Assembly (NCBI RefSeq): GCF_000208925.1 | Contig: NW_001914895.1 | Span: 30,150 to 94,149 of the forward strand | DNA length: 64,000 nt | Source: Entamoeba histolytica HM-1:IMSS | Taxonomy: Eukaryota > Evosea > Mastigamoebida > Endamoebidae | Reading direction: 5' to 3' | In this document: positions 1 through 10,215 of the stretch, piece by piece | Position numbering within the stretch: the first letter of the stretch is position 1 | Layout: every line of letters begins with the position of its first letter | Notes under the pieces: generated by a model | What the model saw: the letters and a program-made list of their open reading frames with translations, nothing else | Told to the model about the DNA's origin: nothing | The model's database searches: none | Made by a program: the position numbers and the translations under genes

Positions 1-2576
1 TATTGAATCATTAGTTGTTGGTCTTGACTTGGTAGTGTGGCAATACTCATTATTGCATAAAACCCAATGCAATTATTTTGTGAAGTAGGTAATTTTTTAA
101 TTAAACTACAGAACGAATTTATTGAAGTTGTTGTATTTAATAATTGAGATATGTCTGGGTCATTAGATAAAGAAGAAACGATTTCCCATACATTTAAAGA
201 AATAAATGAATAAATAGAATATGGTTTAGAAAGAATTAAAGACGTCATTAATACCTGTAAAACAGATATATTTAATTGATTTGCTATAGAAGGTATTTGT
301 TGAATAATTCTTTTATACAATATACTTTTTTTCAATAATTGTGAAGTTTGAATAACATTTTGATTAAAAGGACATAAAAATAAAATACAAATTTGAAGAA
401 CAAGTTGATCAAATTCTTTATTATTTGTTTTTTGAATAATTGTTTCAAGTATTTGAATAATTTGAATTACTTCATTATATGAGAAGAATGGTTGTATTTG
501 ATTTGCAACAACTCTTAATGTTAATGCATCTTTAATAGTTTCAATATCTTCTTGATTTTGAGAGATAGTATTAAAAATAATATCTCTCCATTCTTGATCT
601 TCTAATTTATCAATAGAACGAAAAACTTCAATATATTTCTTAATAAGACTTAAGCATCTTTTATTTGTTTGAGATGTATTAAAAGTATGACATTTACTAA
701 CACAAATATTAACCCAATTTTCATATTTTTTCATTTGACTTTCATTCATACTAAGACTTTCATTTAAACTATCTTCTAAGCATTGAATAGTATATACTAT
801 AAATTCTTCATTGTCATTTATTTTCATCTTTTCTGTAATGACATTGAAAATGTCTTGACCAAGAAGTTCATTTGAAACTCCATTAGAAAGAAAGTAATGA
901 ATAATTTTCATAATTTTAATACTTTGGTCTATTGTAGTTGATTGAAGAACAAGAAAAGACACAATAATGATACAATTATTTAGTTTACAAATATTAATTT
1001 GTTTATCATTAATTAAACTAAAAACTATTTGAATTACTGCATTTTGAATATCTTCTAATTCTGTAAATTTCATAGCTAATTCAAAAATCCATTTAATATT
1101 ATCATCTGTTTTATAATTTATTGTATTGGATAAACTAAAGACATAGCTAAATATAAACATACAGCCACTAATAATTGATACATCATTCTCAAAAGAATGA
1201 CTTATTTGAATAATTAATGGAAATATATTTAATATTTTTGTATCTTTACTATTCCTAACTATTTCTTTATAAACTTGAAAACATAATAAAAGAATTCCTG
1301 GATTATCTTTATAAATTTGGAATATTTGAATTAGATTGTCTATAACTCCAATTTCTATAAATTTTGAAATACATCTTTTTGTTGATAATAGTTTAATAAA
1401 AATATTTAATCCAATGCTTTGAATTCCTTCGTCAGACAAATATAATTCCATAATATTTTTAATAACTTCAACCCATTGATTATCTATCATTTTATTATTA
1501 CTTTCTTCAAACCCACAATATAATGATAACGCCCTTAATCCACTCATTTCCATTAATTTAAGTGAAACATTCTTTTTAATAATATCAATTAAAATTTCAA
1601 TGACTTCAAATTTTTCAAGTGATTTAAAGTTACTCTCATTTTGCATTAATAGTATCGTTATTTCAATAAAAATTAATATAATATCTTCTTTTGGATTACT
1701 TTTTATTATTTTAATTATTTCTTTCAAACATCCACTTTCAATAAATTCTTTTTGACATTTATCTTCATTACATAATCTCCAACATCCAATGATTAATGGT
1801 TGAATATATTCTTTACTTGTTATTGTTTTGTTTAGTAGTTTTTGTAATTCATTATACCATCCTCCTCCTTCTCTGATTATATTTTCAATGACAAATCCTA
1901 CAATAACTCCCATATTTTCCTGTGAACATGAAATATCACTTATTCCATCTTCTAATACCATTGATGAAAATACTTTTTGTGTATTTTCTGCTAATCCTAA
2001 TTGATCTCTCAGTTGATATGCAATTTCTTTATTATGTGAAAGTAATGAATTGATTAGATAACTTTCTGCAATATCATCTAATCTTTCTGACTTGTGGTCA
2101 ATTAACCATTTTCCAATTTCCTTAATAAAATCGTTATTATTGATTTCCATTGCCATTATTCCATAAATCATTTCATTGATATCATAAACACTAAATTCAT
2201 TTAGTGTGATAGGTTTGTTCAATATAATTGTATTCATTATACTTGTTAATGTTTTAATTGTTCCACAAATATAAATATTGTCATTTGGTTGAGCTTCAGA
2301 AATAATTCCTGATTTAATAATTCCATATGGGATATGTAAAATTCCATCAATACATACTAAATTTACTATTTTCTCAAATTCTATTTTCTGGTTTTGTTGT
2401 ACTGATGGAATAGTTATTGTATTATTGTATATATTATTAAGTTTTGTTGTCCATTCAGTTAAATCAAGTAAATCTAATGTGTGACTTGATTCGTCTCTAC
2501 AACAAGTTTGTTGCATTTTACTTTTTGAGTTCTTTTTTATTAAAAACAAATTTGATTTGTTCAATCTTTTTCTCAT
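1..2576 (-). CDS. Large alpha-helical repeat protein, 3' end cut by window edge
   Basis: An open minus-strand frame runs from ATG at 2576 to base 1 without a stop, giving at least 858 residues; the C-terminus lies outside the window. The start is the first ATG after an in-frame stop at 2598-2600; a second ATG lies 20 codons on (MQQTCC). The N-terminus is basic (MRKRLNKSNLFLIKKN). The rest is an unbroken run of amphipathic helical segments rich in Ile, Leu, Asn and Lys with no membrane segment or signal peptide, which looks like an ARM/HEAT alpha-solenoid. I recognise no family or catalytic motif. It is divergent from the XMAP215 gene, with 717 bases between the two starts. That it is coding is nearly certain from the long open frame; the ARM-like fold is inference. 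Confidence 0.85.
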   Translation of the reverse strand, partial: MRKRLNKSNLFLIKKNSKSKMQQTCCRDESSHTLDLLDLTEWTTKLNNIYNNTITIPSVQQNQKIEFEKIVNLVCIDGILHIPYGIIKSGIISEAQPNDNIYICGTIKTLTSIMNTIILNKPITLNEFSVYDINEMIYGIMAMEINNNDFIKEIGKWLIDHKSERLDDIAESYLINSLLSHNKEIAYQLRDQLGLAENTQKVFSSMVLEDGISDISCSQENMGVIVGFVIENIIREGGGWYNELQKLLNKTITSKEYIQPLIIGCWRLCNEDKCQKEFIESGCLKEIIKIIKSNPKEDIILIFIEITILLMQNESNFKSLEKFEVIEILIDIIKKNVSLKLMEMSGLRALSLYCGFEESNNKMIDNQWVEVIKNIMELYLSDEGIQSIGLNIFIKLLSTKRCISKFIEIGVIDNLIQIFQIYKDNPGILLLCFQVYKEIVRNSKDTKILNIFPLIIQISHSFENDVSIISGCMFIFSYVFSLSNTINYKTDDNIKWIFELAMKFTELEDIQNAVIQIVFSLINDKQINICKLNNCIIIVSFLVLQSTTIDQSIKIMKIIHYFLSNGVSNELLGQDIFNVITEKMKINDNEEFIVYTIQCLEDSLNESLSMNESQMKKYENWVNICVSKCHTFNTSQTNKRCLSLIKKYIEVFRSIDKLEDQEWRDIIFNTISQNQEDIETIKDALTLRVVANQIQPFFSYNEVIQIIQILETIIQKTNNKEFDQLVLQICILFLCPFNQNVIQTSQLLKKSILYKRIIQQIPSIANQLNISVLQVLMTSLILSKPYSIYSFISLNVWEIVSSLSNDPDISQLLNTTTSINSFCSLIKKLPTSQNNCIGFYAIMSIATLPSQDQQLMIQ

Positions 2577-3293
2577 TTTCCTTTCATTATTTTCTTTTCA
2601 AAAACTAAATAATGAACCTTCCTTCACACTCAATATCTATCATTTTATTACTCTTCTTGTTTCTTTTATGTCACAAAATTAACAGAAAATAACTTGGTAT
2701 TTTTTGTTTGAAAATTATGGCAAACTTGCATATCAAAGAATTAAATTTAATCAAGATTTGTTTGACAAGTAATTAAGTAATTGGTTTGACTTAATTTAAA
2801 AAAAAATTGTCATAAGTCATATTGTTGTCACAAAGGTTATAAGCTATAAACATGCTTATAATTAAGAATTGTTTAAAATGAAAAGACTCTCATATAAGTT
2901 TGACAGAATAAACTATTTAAGATAACACCTCTCAACAAAACAAGTTACTGTGAATAAGTATTATTATTTATATCTATTAAAAAAACAAAAGAGTGTTTAC
3001 AATTTTGTTGAATAAAAAAGCTTCTTGGTTGTGATGACATTAATTTCTCATTGATTCCTTTGTTCAACTATAAGATTGAAAAATCCCTTGTTTATTGTGT
3101 ATTTGGATGATAAAAACATTCAGAGTATTTAGTGTTTTCTATCACAGAACAGGGTTTTCAATATTGAAGAAGATAGAAATAAAACGTTGGGATAGAAACA
3201 GGAATAAACATAAAGAAAAATGTTTTTCTTCTGCTCTGTAAAATGAAAAGAGAAACCGACAATTTTAAGAAAAAAATCTGAAAAACAAGATAA
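2577..3293. other. Divergent intergenic region, 717 bases
   Basis: A+T-rich spacer between the divergent helical-repeat and XMAP215 genes, so it should hold both promoters. I see no GAAC element, no GTTTGT intron start and no ORF worth calling. Confidence 0.6.
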
Positions 3294-6200
3294 ATGACAA
3301 GTGAAATTGTGGAAGAACCAATTGAGTTGAAAGACAAGTTGGTAGATAAACGATGGAAGATCAGAGTAAAAGGGTATAAAGAATTAGATCAATTAATTCA
3401 AACAAAAGACACGAAATACGTAGAATATATTAGTTACTTTGAAGGAATGGCAAATGACAACAATGCAATTGCTTTTGAGAGTGCACTTGAAACAATGATT
3501 AGTTATTTTAGTATTAATGATAATTCTAATCCTTTGTCAATTGAAGTTGGAAATAAAGTGTGTTTAGTCATTGGAGAAAAAGGACTTTTAGGAAGGTCTA
3601 AAACAAAAGAACGGACATTAGAACTCTTTTGCTTGTTTGTTGAAATTGGATTAACAGAAGAAGTGCTCAACACATTGGTTGATCTTACCAAACATAAGAA
3701 TTTTAAACTAGGTGTAGAAGCAATTAAAGAAATAGAACAGCTTCTTATTTTATTTAGTCCTCAAGTATTTTCCTTAAAAACTATTCTTGAAGGACTTAAG
3801 GAATGGATAGTTCATAAAGACAAAGATGCACGTCAAAGTGCGTTGAGGATATTGCATTGTCTAAATTCTAATTTCAATGAGAATTTGTTACAAGAATTTA
3901 TTAATACCATTCCACCAGCACAAAAAAAAGACTATGAAAGTTATCTTCAAAACAATCCATTACACAAAATTGAACCAGTAAGAAATATGAGATGTAGGAA
4001 AGAACAAAAAGTTATTAGTCCAGTTAAAAAAGTTGTTGAAGAAGTAGCTGAAAAAAATAACGTTGAAAAAACTATTCTTGAAAAAAAAATCCCAAAAGAA
4101 TTTGCTAGTATAATTGATAATGGAAAATGGAAAGAAAAAAAAGAAGTTATTGAAAAAATTACTGAGGTGCTTGAAGCACAAAAAGTTATATTTCCAACTT
4201 CAGTAATGTTTTGGGAAACATTAAAGAAGGCTTTGGATGATAATAATATCAATGTTGTATCTGCAACAATGAGATGCATTATTTCTATTGATAAAAAAGG
4301 TGGAAATGTTACTCAGTACTTATCACAAATTGTCAAAAAATTAAAAGAAAGTAATAAAATAGTAGTGAATTGTGCTATAGAAACTCTACTTTCAATTATT
4401 AAGAATAACGATGATTTGATTTCATTATTGATTGAAGTTGAAGGTAATTCTATTAGTAACTTAAATATTATGAACTTTGCAAGAAGAGCCATTGAAAAGT
4501 ATAATAAACCAACACAACAAATCAAACTATGGGCAAAATTATTTTGTTCACCATTAGAAGATCCAAAAAAAGAAACTAGAGATGCTGCAACAGAAGCAAT
4601 TGTTTCATTTATTAAAGTTAATGGTGATGAAATTTTAAAATACCTTGAAGGTATTTCTAAAGACAGACTAAAAATAGTTCAATTTAAAGTAAATGGAGAG
4701 TCATACATGTCAGTTGCTCCAAGTGCTGTAAATACAAATTCGGTTGCACAGTCTTCAATATCACAAATCAGTGAAATACCACCAAAAATACTTTCACCTA
4801 TTCCAATGAAAGAAGTTGTTAATAATGGTAATAGTTCAACTAAACAACCTACAACCTGGTCAAGAAAAATGAGTCTAGAAAGGTCACCAAAGAAAGGAGT
4901 CAAAAGTTATAGTACAACAAAAATTCCAGTGGTAAAAGTTAATACAAAACCAGCATTAAGAAGTACAAAAACACAACCAAAAAAAGAAGTAAGGAAAACT
5001 CTAAAAAAAAGTTATTTTGATTTATTCAAAGCATTAAAAAATGGAGATTGGAAAGTACAAACACAAAGTTTGATTGAAATAACAAAATATTTAGAAAATA
5101 ATACAATAAATCAGATGGAATGTGATAACTTAATTAATGAATTAAAAAATAAAATTGGAGACCCAAAAAGAGGATTAGCATCAGTTGCATTAAAAACTTT
5201 GATACAAACGATTAAGAATGTTAAAAGTGGATTTGAAAGATATATCCCTAGTATTATGTCTAATGTTATACAACAAATGGGAGATAATAATAAGAGTGTT
5301 CGAGAGTGTTCTATGGAAGTAATGCAAGTCTTAGGAAAAGAAGTTGGGATGAATGTACTAATAAATCAATTAAATTATGCAATGCAACCAAATAATAATC
5401 CTATTATTCGAAAAAGTACAATAGAAGTTATACTAAAAATAATTGAGCCTATGAATGTAAAAGAAATTGGAATAATGAAACCTTTAGTACCAACACTATT
5501 AAAACAAATTTGTGATAAAAATATTGAATTAAGAAAAGATGTTGAGTATGTTGTTGAAAAATGTGTTGAAAGTATGGGTGTGGATATTATTAAAAATAGA
5601 ATGAATAAACTAATGATTAACGAACAACAAGCATGCAGAGAAATTATTAGAAGATATAATGTTAGTCAACATCCAACAATAATAGAACCTAATGTTACTG
5701 AACCTAAACCTATTGTTAAGAAACTAACTCATTTAATTACAGTCTCAAGAGATTCTGAAGTTATTCCAAAAGAAACAAAAATGGAAGAAGAGAATATTAA
5801 AGATGTTAATGACCAACATCAATCTACAAAAATGGAAGAAGTTCCTATATTGCCGATAAGAAAGTCATTAAACTTGGCTCAGGAAAACTCTGAAAATACT
5901 AAAATGGAAGAACATCCAAATATTGATTTAGGAAAACAAAATCTTCCAAGAACTGGATCTGCAGTAGTAACAGTATTAAATAGATGTGCTACAATTAGTA
6001 TGGTTGTTGAAGACACTCAAAAACAACCAATGATCATTCGATCACAAACAATGATTCCACCAGAATTAACACTGTTATATAAAATACCTGAAACTTATAT
6101 TAAGGATTTATTACGACTTGGAGCAGAAATGTTACCACAAGATTATCTACAAAGACTAGTATCTCTATCACCAAGAGATGTTGATTTATGCTTAAAGGCA

Positions 6201-8063
6201 GTTGAAGTTTTAGATTTTGAAAAACCAATATTTGAAGAATTTCTAATGACATGGGGAGTAGTTTTAATAATGAAAGGAGATTATACCTTAATTCCAGAAT
6301 TAACTAAAATTGTACAAGACTGGATTAGAAAATTATTAAAAAGTAAAAAAACTCTAGAAGGTGTACGTACTCATACCTTTATAGAATGTATATTAAAGTC
6401 TGCACAATATATTTCTACTGAAGTTTCATTATTAATGAAATATTTTGTTCGAGTATATGATAATAAAAGAATTATTGAAATACTATGGCAAGCTATTGTA
6501 ACGTCTCCATTAGCAACAAAAATTGTTTGTCTTAGAATCTTTAATGATTTATTTGAAACATTTATTGAAAAAGGGGATTTAAATGAAAATATGATGAAAA
6601 CTATGTTTTGTGTCATATATAGAGAAGCTAATACAAAAAATTTCGAGGATATAGCTGGTTTTTTACTTGCTAAAATCTATAATTGTATTGGGGAAGATGC
6701 TTTTAGAATTATTGAAAATAATGATGAAATATTTAATCAATACATTAGATTTAATGGAAAATATATTAAAGAAAAAGAGAGAATGACAATTGGAAGTGGA
6801 AAAAGAAAAGTAAGAGATGAACGAATTACTATTGTTGGACATGACCAACCAATTAGTATTGCTGAAAATAATGAAGATATTATTTTACATATTAGTGGAA
6901 TTGATAAAGACCAACGACTAGACTCAAGCAAAGCATTAGATGAAATAAAAGCAGGAGGTATTGACTTAGAAATTTCAGAATCAAATGCCCAAAATAAAGA
7001 GAGACCAAGAAAATTTAGTTTAACACTTCAAAGAGGAAAAGTTCCTATCCAATTAAATAACCAAAATATAAATATGTCAATTAGTGTAGAAAATAAACCG
7101 TTAGAAAAAATTACCCCACCTAAACGTATGTCAGAAGAAAATAATGGAATTAAGTTGATTGATTTGGAGGAAGAAACAAGTCAAGTTGATAAAACAACTC
7201 AAAACTTGGAAGTAAATCTTGGACAAAATACTTCAGATATATCGTCTTTAGTTTCTCTTCTCAGTACTAAAGAAATTCAAAAATTATCAAGGCAATTATC
7301 TCCTAAACTATCTCCAGTTCAATCCCCAAATCATCTTAAAACACCAACTCTATCTCCAAATTCTCTTTTGAAGTCAAGAGGAATGAAAGTTATACATAAA
7401 CCAGTCATAGTTCCAAAAGTATCTCCTACTGTTGGTTATAAACCTATAATAGAAAAAAGTCCTGTTTCTTCTGCTGTAAGAGTAAAACAATTAACAATGG
7501 AAGAACAACAACCCAACCAAAACAAAATAACTACAAAGAGACATAACCTTAATCTTATTCGTAGTCAACATGCAGTGAATAAAATAGAAGTTGTATCACC
7601 AATGGTTAAACCAATAATTAAATTAAATGTAACAGAACCACAAGATATCCCATTATCAATAGAAGTACCAAATAGAGAAGTTAGTACAGAAAGTAACAGC
7701 TCATTCTATCCAATTAATAATTCTACACCACTTGGATTTTTAGATAAAATATTGAAAACAAAAAAAGAAACACCACCACCAATACAAGTTAATACTGACT
7801 TTAAATTTAGTATTGCTGAACAAAACAAAGAACATAACCAACAAATTATAAATACAATTACAGGTTCAAAACCAGTAATACAATCTCCAATTGATCAATT
7901 TATTTCACAACCAACTCAACCTCCATTAATTAATCCACAGTTATTAGCATTACAAACAAGTATTAATTCAATAAAAAGAGTTTCACCAATAAGAAATCCA
8001 ATAAATCAGGTTAGTCCTGATGTTGTACCAAATGCACTTAATTGGAAAGATTTATGCAAATAA
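3294..8063 (+). CDS. XMAP215/ch-TOG (CKAP5/Stu2) family microtubule polymerase
   Basis: 1589-residue TOG-array protein. TOG domains bind curved tubulin dimers and family members speed plus-end growth and organise spindle poles. TOG1 starts almost at the N-terminus (about residues 8-230) with the family signature KRWKIRVKGYKEL, including the tubulin-contacting Trp. TOG2 lies at about 266-480 (NGKWKEKKEVIEKI) and TOG3 at about 573-785 (NGDWKVQTQSLIEI). A further helical block at about 920-1150 (PPELTLLYKIPETYIKDLL) may be a degenerate TOG or C-terminal domain. Linkers are basic and Ser/Thr/Pro-rich, as expected for microtubule-lattice binding. The last 430 residues are low complexity with several S-P and T-P pairs near 1325-1360, possible proline-directed phosphosites. 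The start ATG is the first in frame. Convergent with the RMI1-like gene, 52 bases apart. Confidence 0.93.
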   Translation: MTSEIVEEPIELKDKLVDKRWKIRVKGYKELDQLIQTKDTKYVEYISYFEGMANDNNAIAFESALETMISYFSINDNSNPLSIEVGNKVCLVIGEKGLLGRSKTKERTLELFCLFVEIGLTEEVLNTLVDLTKHKNFKLGVEAIKEIEQLLILFSPQVFSLKTILEGLKEWIVHKDKDARQSALRILHCLNSNFNENLLQEFINTIPPAQKKDYESYLQNNPLHKIEPVRNMRCRKEQKVISPVKKVVEEVAEKNNVEKTILEKKIPKEFASIIDNGKWKEKKEVIEKITEVLEAQKVIFPTSVMFWETLKKALDDNNINVVSATMRCIISIDKKGGNVTQYLSQIVKKLKESNKIVVNCAIETLLSIIKNNDDLISLLIEVEGNSISNLNIMNFARRAIEKYNKPTQQIKLWAKLFCSPLEDPKKETRDAATEAIVSFIKVNGDEILKYLEGISKDRLKIVQFKVNGESYMSVAPSAVNTNSVAQSSISQISEIPPKILSPIPMKEVVNNGNSSTKQPTTWSRKMSLERSPKKGVKSYSTTKIPVVKVNTKPALRSTKTQPKKEVRKTLKKSYFDLFKALKNGDWKVQTQSLIEITKYLENNTINQMECDNLINELKNKIGDPKRGLASVALKTLIQTIKNVKSGFERYIPSIMSNVIQQMGDNNKSVRECSMEVMQVLGKEVGMNVLINQLNYAMQPNNNPIIRKSTIEVILKIIEPMNVKEIGIMKPLVPTLLKQICDKNIELRKDVEYVVEKCVESMGVDIIKNRMNKLMINEQQACREIIRRYNVSQHPTIIEPNVTEPKPIVKKLTHLITVSRDSEVIPKETKMEEENIKDVNDQHQSTKMEEVPILPIRKSLNLAQENSENTKMEEHPNIDLGKQNLPRTGSAVVTVLNRCATISMVVEDTQKQPMIIRSQTMIPPELTLLYKIPETYIKDLLRLGAEMLPQDYLQRLVSLSPRDVDLCLKAVEVLDFEKPIFEEFLMTWGVVLIMKGDYTLIPELTKIVQDWIRKLLKSKKTLEGVRTHTFIECILKSAQYISTEVSLLMKYFVRVYDNKRIIEILWQAIVTSPLATKIVCLRIFNDLFETFIEKGDLNENMMKTMFCVIYREANTKNFEDIAGFLLAKIYNCIGEDAFRIIENNDEIFNQYIRFNGKYIKEKERMTIGSGKRKVRDERITIVGHDQPISIAENNEDIILHISGIDKDQRLDSSKALDEIKAGGIDLEISESNAQNKERPRKFSLTLQRGKVPIQLNNQNINMSISVENKPLEKITPPKRMSEENNGIKLIDLEEETSQVDKTTQNLEVNLGQNTSDISSLVSLLSTKEIQKLSRQLSPKLSPVQSPNHLKTPTLSPNSLLKSRGMKVIHKPVIVPKVSPTVGYKPIIEKSPVSSAVRVKQLTMEEQQPNQNKITTKRHNLNLIRSQHAVNKIEVVSPMVKPIIKLNVTEPQDIPLSIEVPNREVSTESNSSFYPINNSTPLGFLDKILKTKKETPPPIQVNTDFKFSIAEQNKEHNQQIINTITGSKPVIQSPIDQFISQPTQPPLINPQLLALQTSINSIKRVSPIRNPINQVSPDVVPNALNWKDLCK

Positions 8064-8115
8064 AGTATTATAATTATTTAATTTAAAATTAGTGAATTTA
8101 TGGTTTAAAGTACAT

Positions 8116-8748
8116 TTAACTGTCATTATTCTCTTCTTCTGAAACATCTACTGCACCAAGAGGGACTTGTGCAACACGACAAACGCTTAATGGAATATAT
8201 GAAGGACGATACTTTCTTTCTAACTCAGAACGTTTTTCTTCCTCCAAACGTACTAACTCTTCTACATCCCCTCCTAAAACTTGAATATTTGAGTTATTCA
8301 AATATAATACACCTCTTCTTACTTTTACTTGTCTCAAAGCCACCTTAAACCCAGGTTTCATTCCCATACAAATACCATCAATATGGTTTGATTCAAAGCC
8401 ATAAATTGTTGTCGTACCATCTGTTAAAGACAATTTCATTACTCTATTTTTTGTTTCATTTAATTGGTCATCTATAGTGTTACCAATATCACTATATTCA
8501 TCACATTGTAAAATGGCATGTTCCAAAATATCTTCTTTTGTATCAAATGAATAAGAACGTAAAACAGGATTAGAAGTTAAGCGAATATCATTATATAAAA
8601 ATATATTATATATATACTCTGTTATAGAATTAATATCTGCAAGTAAATCAGAATGATTTTGTTGAATTTCTTGAAGACAGTCTGAAATAAAAGAATCTTT
8701 AAGAGCAAGTAAATTTAATTTTTGTTGAATTTGAGGAATAAAAGACAT
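8116..8748 (-). CDS. RMI1/TDRD3-type OB-fold protein (RecQ-mediated genome instability 1)
   Basis: 210 residues. The N-terminal 100 residues are helical; an OB-fold follows at about 100-168 with the diagnostic run MKLSLTDGTTTIYGFES and then RRGVLYLNNSNIQVLGGDVEEL. These match the DUF1767/OB1 region of RMI1, which binds topoisomerase III and, with a RecQ helicase, dissolves double Holliday junctions. TDRD3 shares this fold, but no Tudor domain is present here. The C-terminal OB2 of human RMI1 is absent, so this resembles the short yeast Rmi1. The tail after 168 is charged and ends in an acidic patch. It lies 74 bases downstream of DR1 on the same strand. Family call is firm; RMI1 versus a TDRD3-like role is inferred from size. 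Confidence 0.85.
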   Translation of the reverse strand: MSFIPQIQQKLNLLALKDSFISDCLQEIQQNHSDLLADINSITEYIYNIFLYNDIRLTSNPVLRSYSFDTKEDILEHAILQCDEYSDIGNTIDDQLNETKNRVMKLSLTDGTTTIYGFESNHIDGICMGMKPGFKVALRQVKVRRGVLYLNNSNIQVLGGDVEELVRLEEEKRSELERKYRPSYIPLSVCRVAQVPLGAVDVSEEENNDS

Positions 8749-8822
8749 GAATATTAAAAAATAAGAGATTTTTTCTTTTAATAAAAAAAAGAATAATAAA
8801 TTAATAATTTTATAATAATAGT

Positions 8823-9293
8823 TTAATTTAAACCATCAATATTAGTTATATTACTTGTATCATTTCCACATGATCGATCAAGTGATGACATTAAAGCCTG
8901 AAATGCTTCTTTACCATATTGTTCTTCTATTTTTTTACTTGCATTCATTTCATATTCTTTTTGTTTTCTTATTTTTTCTTCTTGAGACATTTCAGGTTCT
9001 TGAGGTTTTTTACTAACTTCTTTTAATTGAGAGTCTACAAGCTCTCTTAACTCATTATTATAATCACCAAGTCCAAGATCAGAAAGAGCAGTTAGTACAT
9101 GGTCTGTACTTAATGTTTTTCTATTTGTATTAGCTGCTACATCTTTTGCTTGAGCAGCAATGATATGAATAAATTCAACACCACAATCAGCAACAACATC
9201 TCTAAAATCAGCTGAGACACGAATAGAATTAGATAAATTTTCTTTAATAAGCTTATTTATAGATGTTTTAGGAAGGCAATTTTCTTCAGACAT
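8823..9293 (-). CDS. DR1: NC2-beta/DR1 histone-fold transcription cofactor
   Basis: 156 residues. A histone fold of the NF-YB/NC2-beta class spans about residues 7-90: LPKTSINKLIKENL (alpha 1), VSADFRDVVADCGVEFIHIIAAQAKDVA (alpha 2) and the K-T-L-S-T-D-H-V segment before alpha 3. NC2-beta pairs with NC2-alpha (DRAP1) and clamps TBP on DNA, repressing or redirecting core promoter use. This matters in Entamoeba because its core promoters are unusual, with a GAAC element beside TATA and Inr. After the fold come a charged linker with QEEKIRKQKEYE and a short tail ending in Asn/Ser. The next gene downstream on the same strand is the RMI1-like gene. The start is the first ATG of the frame. Confidence 0.92.
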   Translation of the reverse strand: MSEENCLPKTSINKLIKENLSNSIRVSADFRDVVADCGVEFIHIIAAQAKDVAANTNRKTLSTDHVLTALSDLGLGDYNNELRELVDSQLKEVSKKPQEPEMSQEEKIRKQKEYEMNASKKIEEQYGKEAFQALMSSLDRSCGNDTSNITNIDGLN

Positions 9294-9627
9294 TAATTCG
9301 TAGGGTTCTTATTTCTTGACTTTCTGGTACAATTTTATTTTATAAGTTCCCTTTCCATTATTTCCAGTTTCTAATTTATTTTTAATAGTAAGTTTTATTA
9401 AAATGATTATTTAATTTATTATTTCTAATCTTTTCCATTTTTATTATTTTAAAAATACTTGAAAGAATAAATGTTTTAAGTAAAGTATAGTTTCTGTTTC
9501 ATTTCAAATCCAGTTAAAATGGTTAAATATTTAATTACTTTAAGGATCATTACAATAAGAGTACTTAAAGTATTTAATATATAAAAATGAGAATTAAAAG
9601 AAAAAGAGATGATAAGACAAAATAAAT
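9294..9627. other. Intergenic spacer
   Basis: 334 A+T-rich bases between the DR1 start and the 3' end of the next minus-strand gene. The DR1 promoter should be here; on the minus strand a GAACCC stands about 20 bases before the DR1 ATG, a poor match to the GAACT core. Confidence 0.5.
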
Positions 9628-10215
9628 TTATACAAAACTTGATAAAAAGAGATCATTCTTTTTCACAGTGATCCTACTAGAAACAAACAATTCACAGAGA
9701 TATTGATTAATAATTTTTCCTTTTTTAATAATATCATCCTTATTAAAAAGGAGTTTATTATTTAGGAATATTTTATCAATCAAATCACATTTTAAAGTTC
9801 CTTTTTTTCCTTTTGTATTTCTTCTCTCAAGAACATAACCAAATTCTGTTATGACATCTGAAAGAAAATGAAGTGATTCTGTTAATTTATTTGTTTCAAA
9901 CCGCCGTTGGCAAGTTTTTTTTGATGTACCATGAGTTAAATCAAAATTATATCTTTCAGAACATCTCTTGTCTATAAAACAAACAACATCAACATAATCT
10001 TCTTCTCTTGATATTGAATCAACAACTAATATTTGTTCAAATACTTTTGCTTGTTTTATTGGTAGTCTTAGAGTTATATCAAAATATTGATTCAATAATG
10101 CTAAGAATATTGATTGTTCATAAACTTTATAATTTCTTATATCTTTGAAATAAGCAGGCTTTTTTTCATTACCATTTGTTGATTTTGATGGCTTCATTTT
10201 GAAGAGGTTTATCAT
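9628..10215 (-). CDS. Hypothetical protein, 195 residues
   Basis: Not recognised. The frame starts MINLFKMKPSKS; the Met at codon 7 is an alternative start. There is a Lys-rich N-terminus, a mixed alpha/beta-looking middle (FEQILVVDSISREEDYVDVVCFIDKRC) and a basic stretch RNTKGKKGTLK near residue 145. No signal peptide or membrane segment. The same cell-wide base composition as other genes and full use of the codon table argue that it is coding. It lies in tandem with DR1 on the minus strand, with a large spacer upstream. It may be a DNA- or RNA-associated protein given its basic character, but that is only a guess. Confidence 0.7.
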   Translation of the reverse strand: MINLFKMKPSKSTNGNEKKPAYFKDIRNYKVYEQSIFLALLNQYFDITLRLPIKQAKVFEQILVVDSISREEDYVDVVCFIDKRCSERYNFDLTHGTSKKTCQRRFETNKLTESLHFLSDVITEFGYVLERRNTKGKKGTLKCDLIDKIFLNNKLLFNKDDIIKKGKIINQYLCELFVSSRITVKKNDLFLSSFV

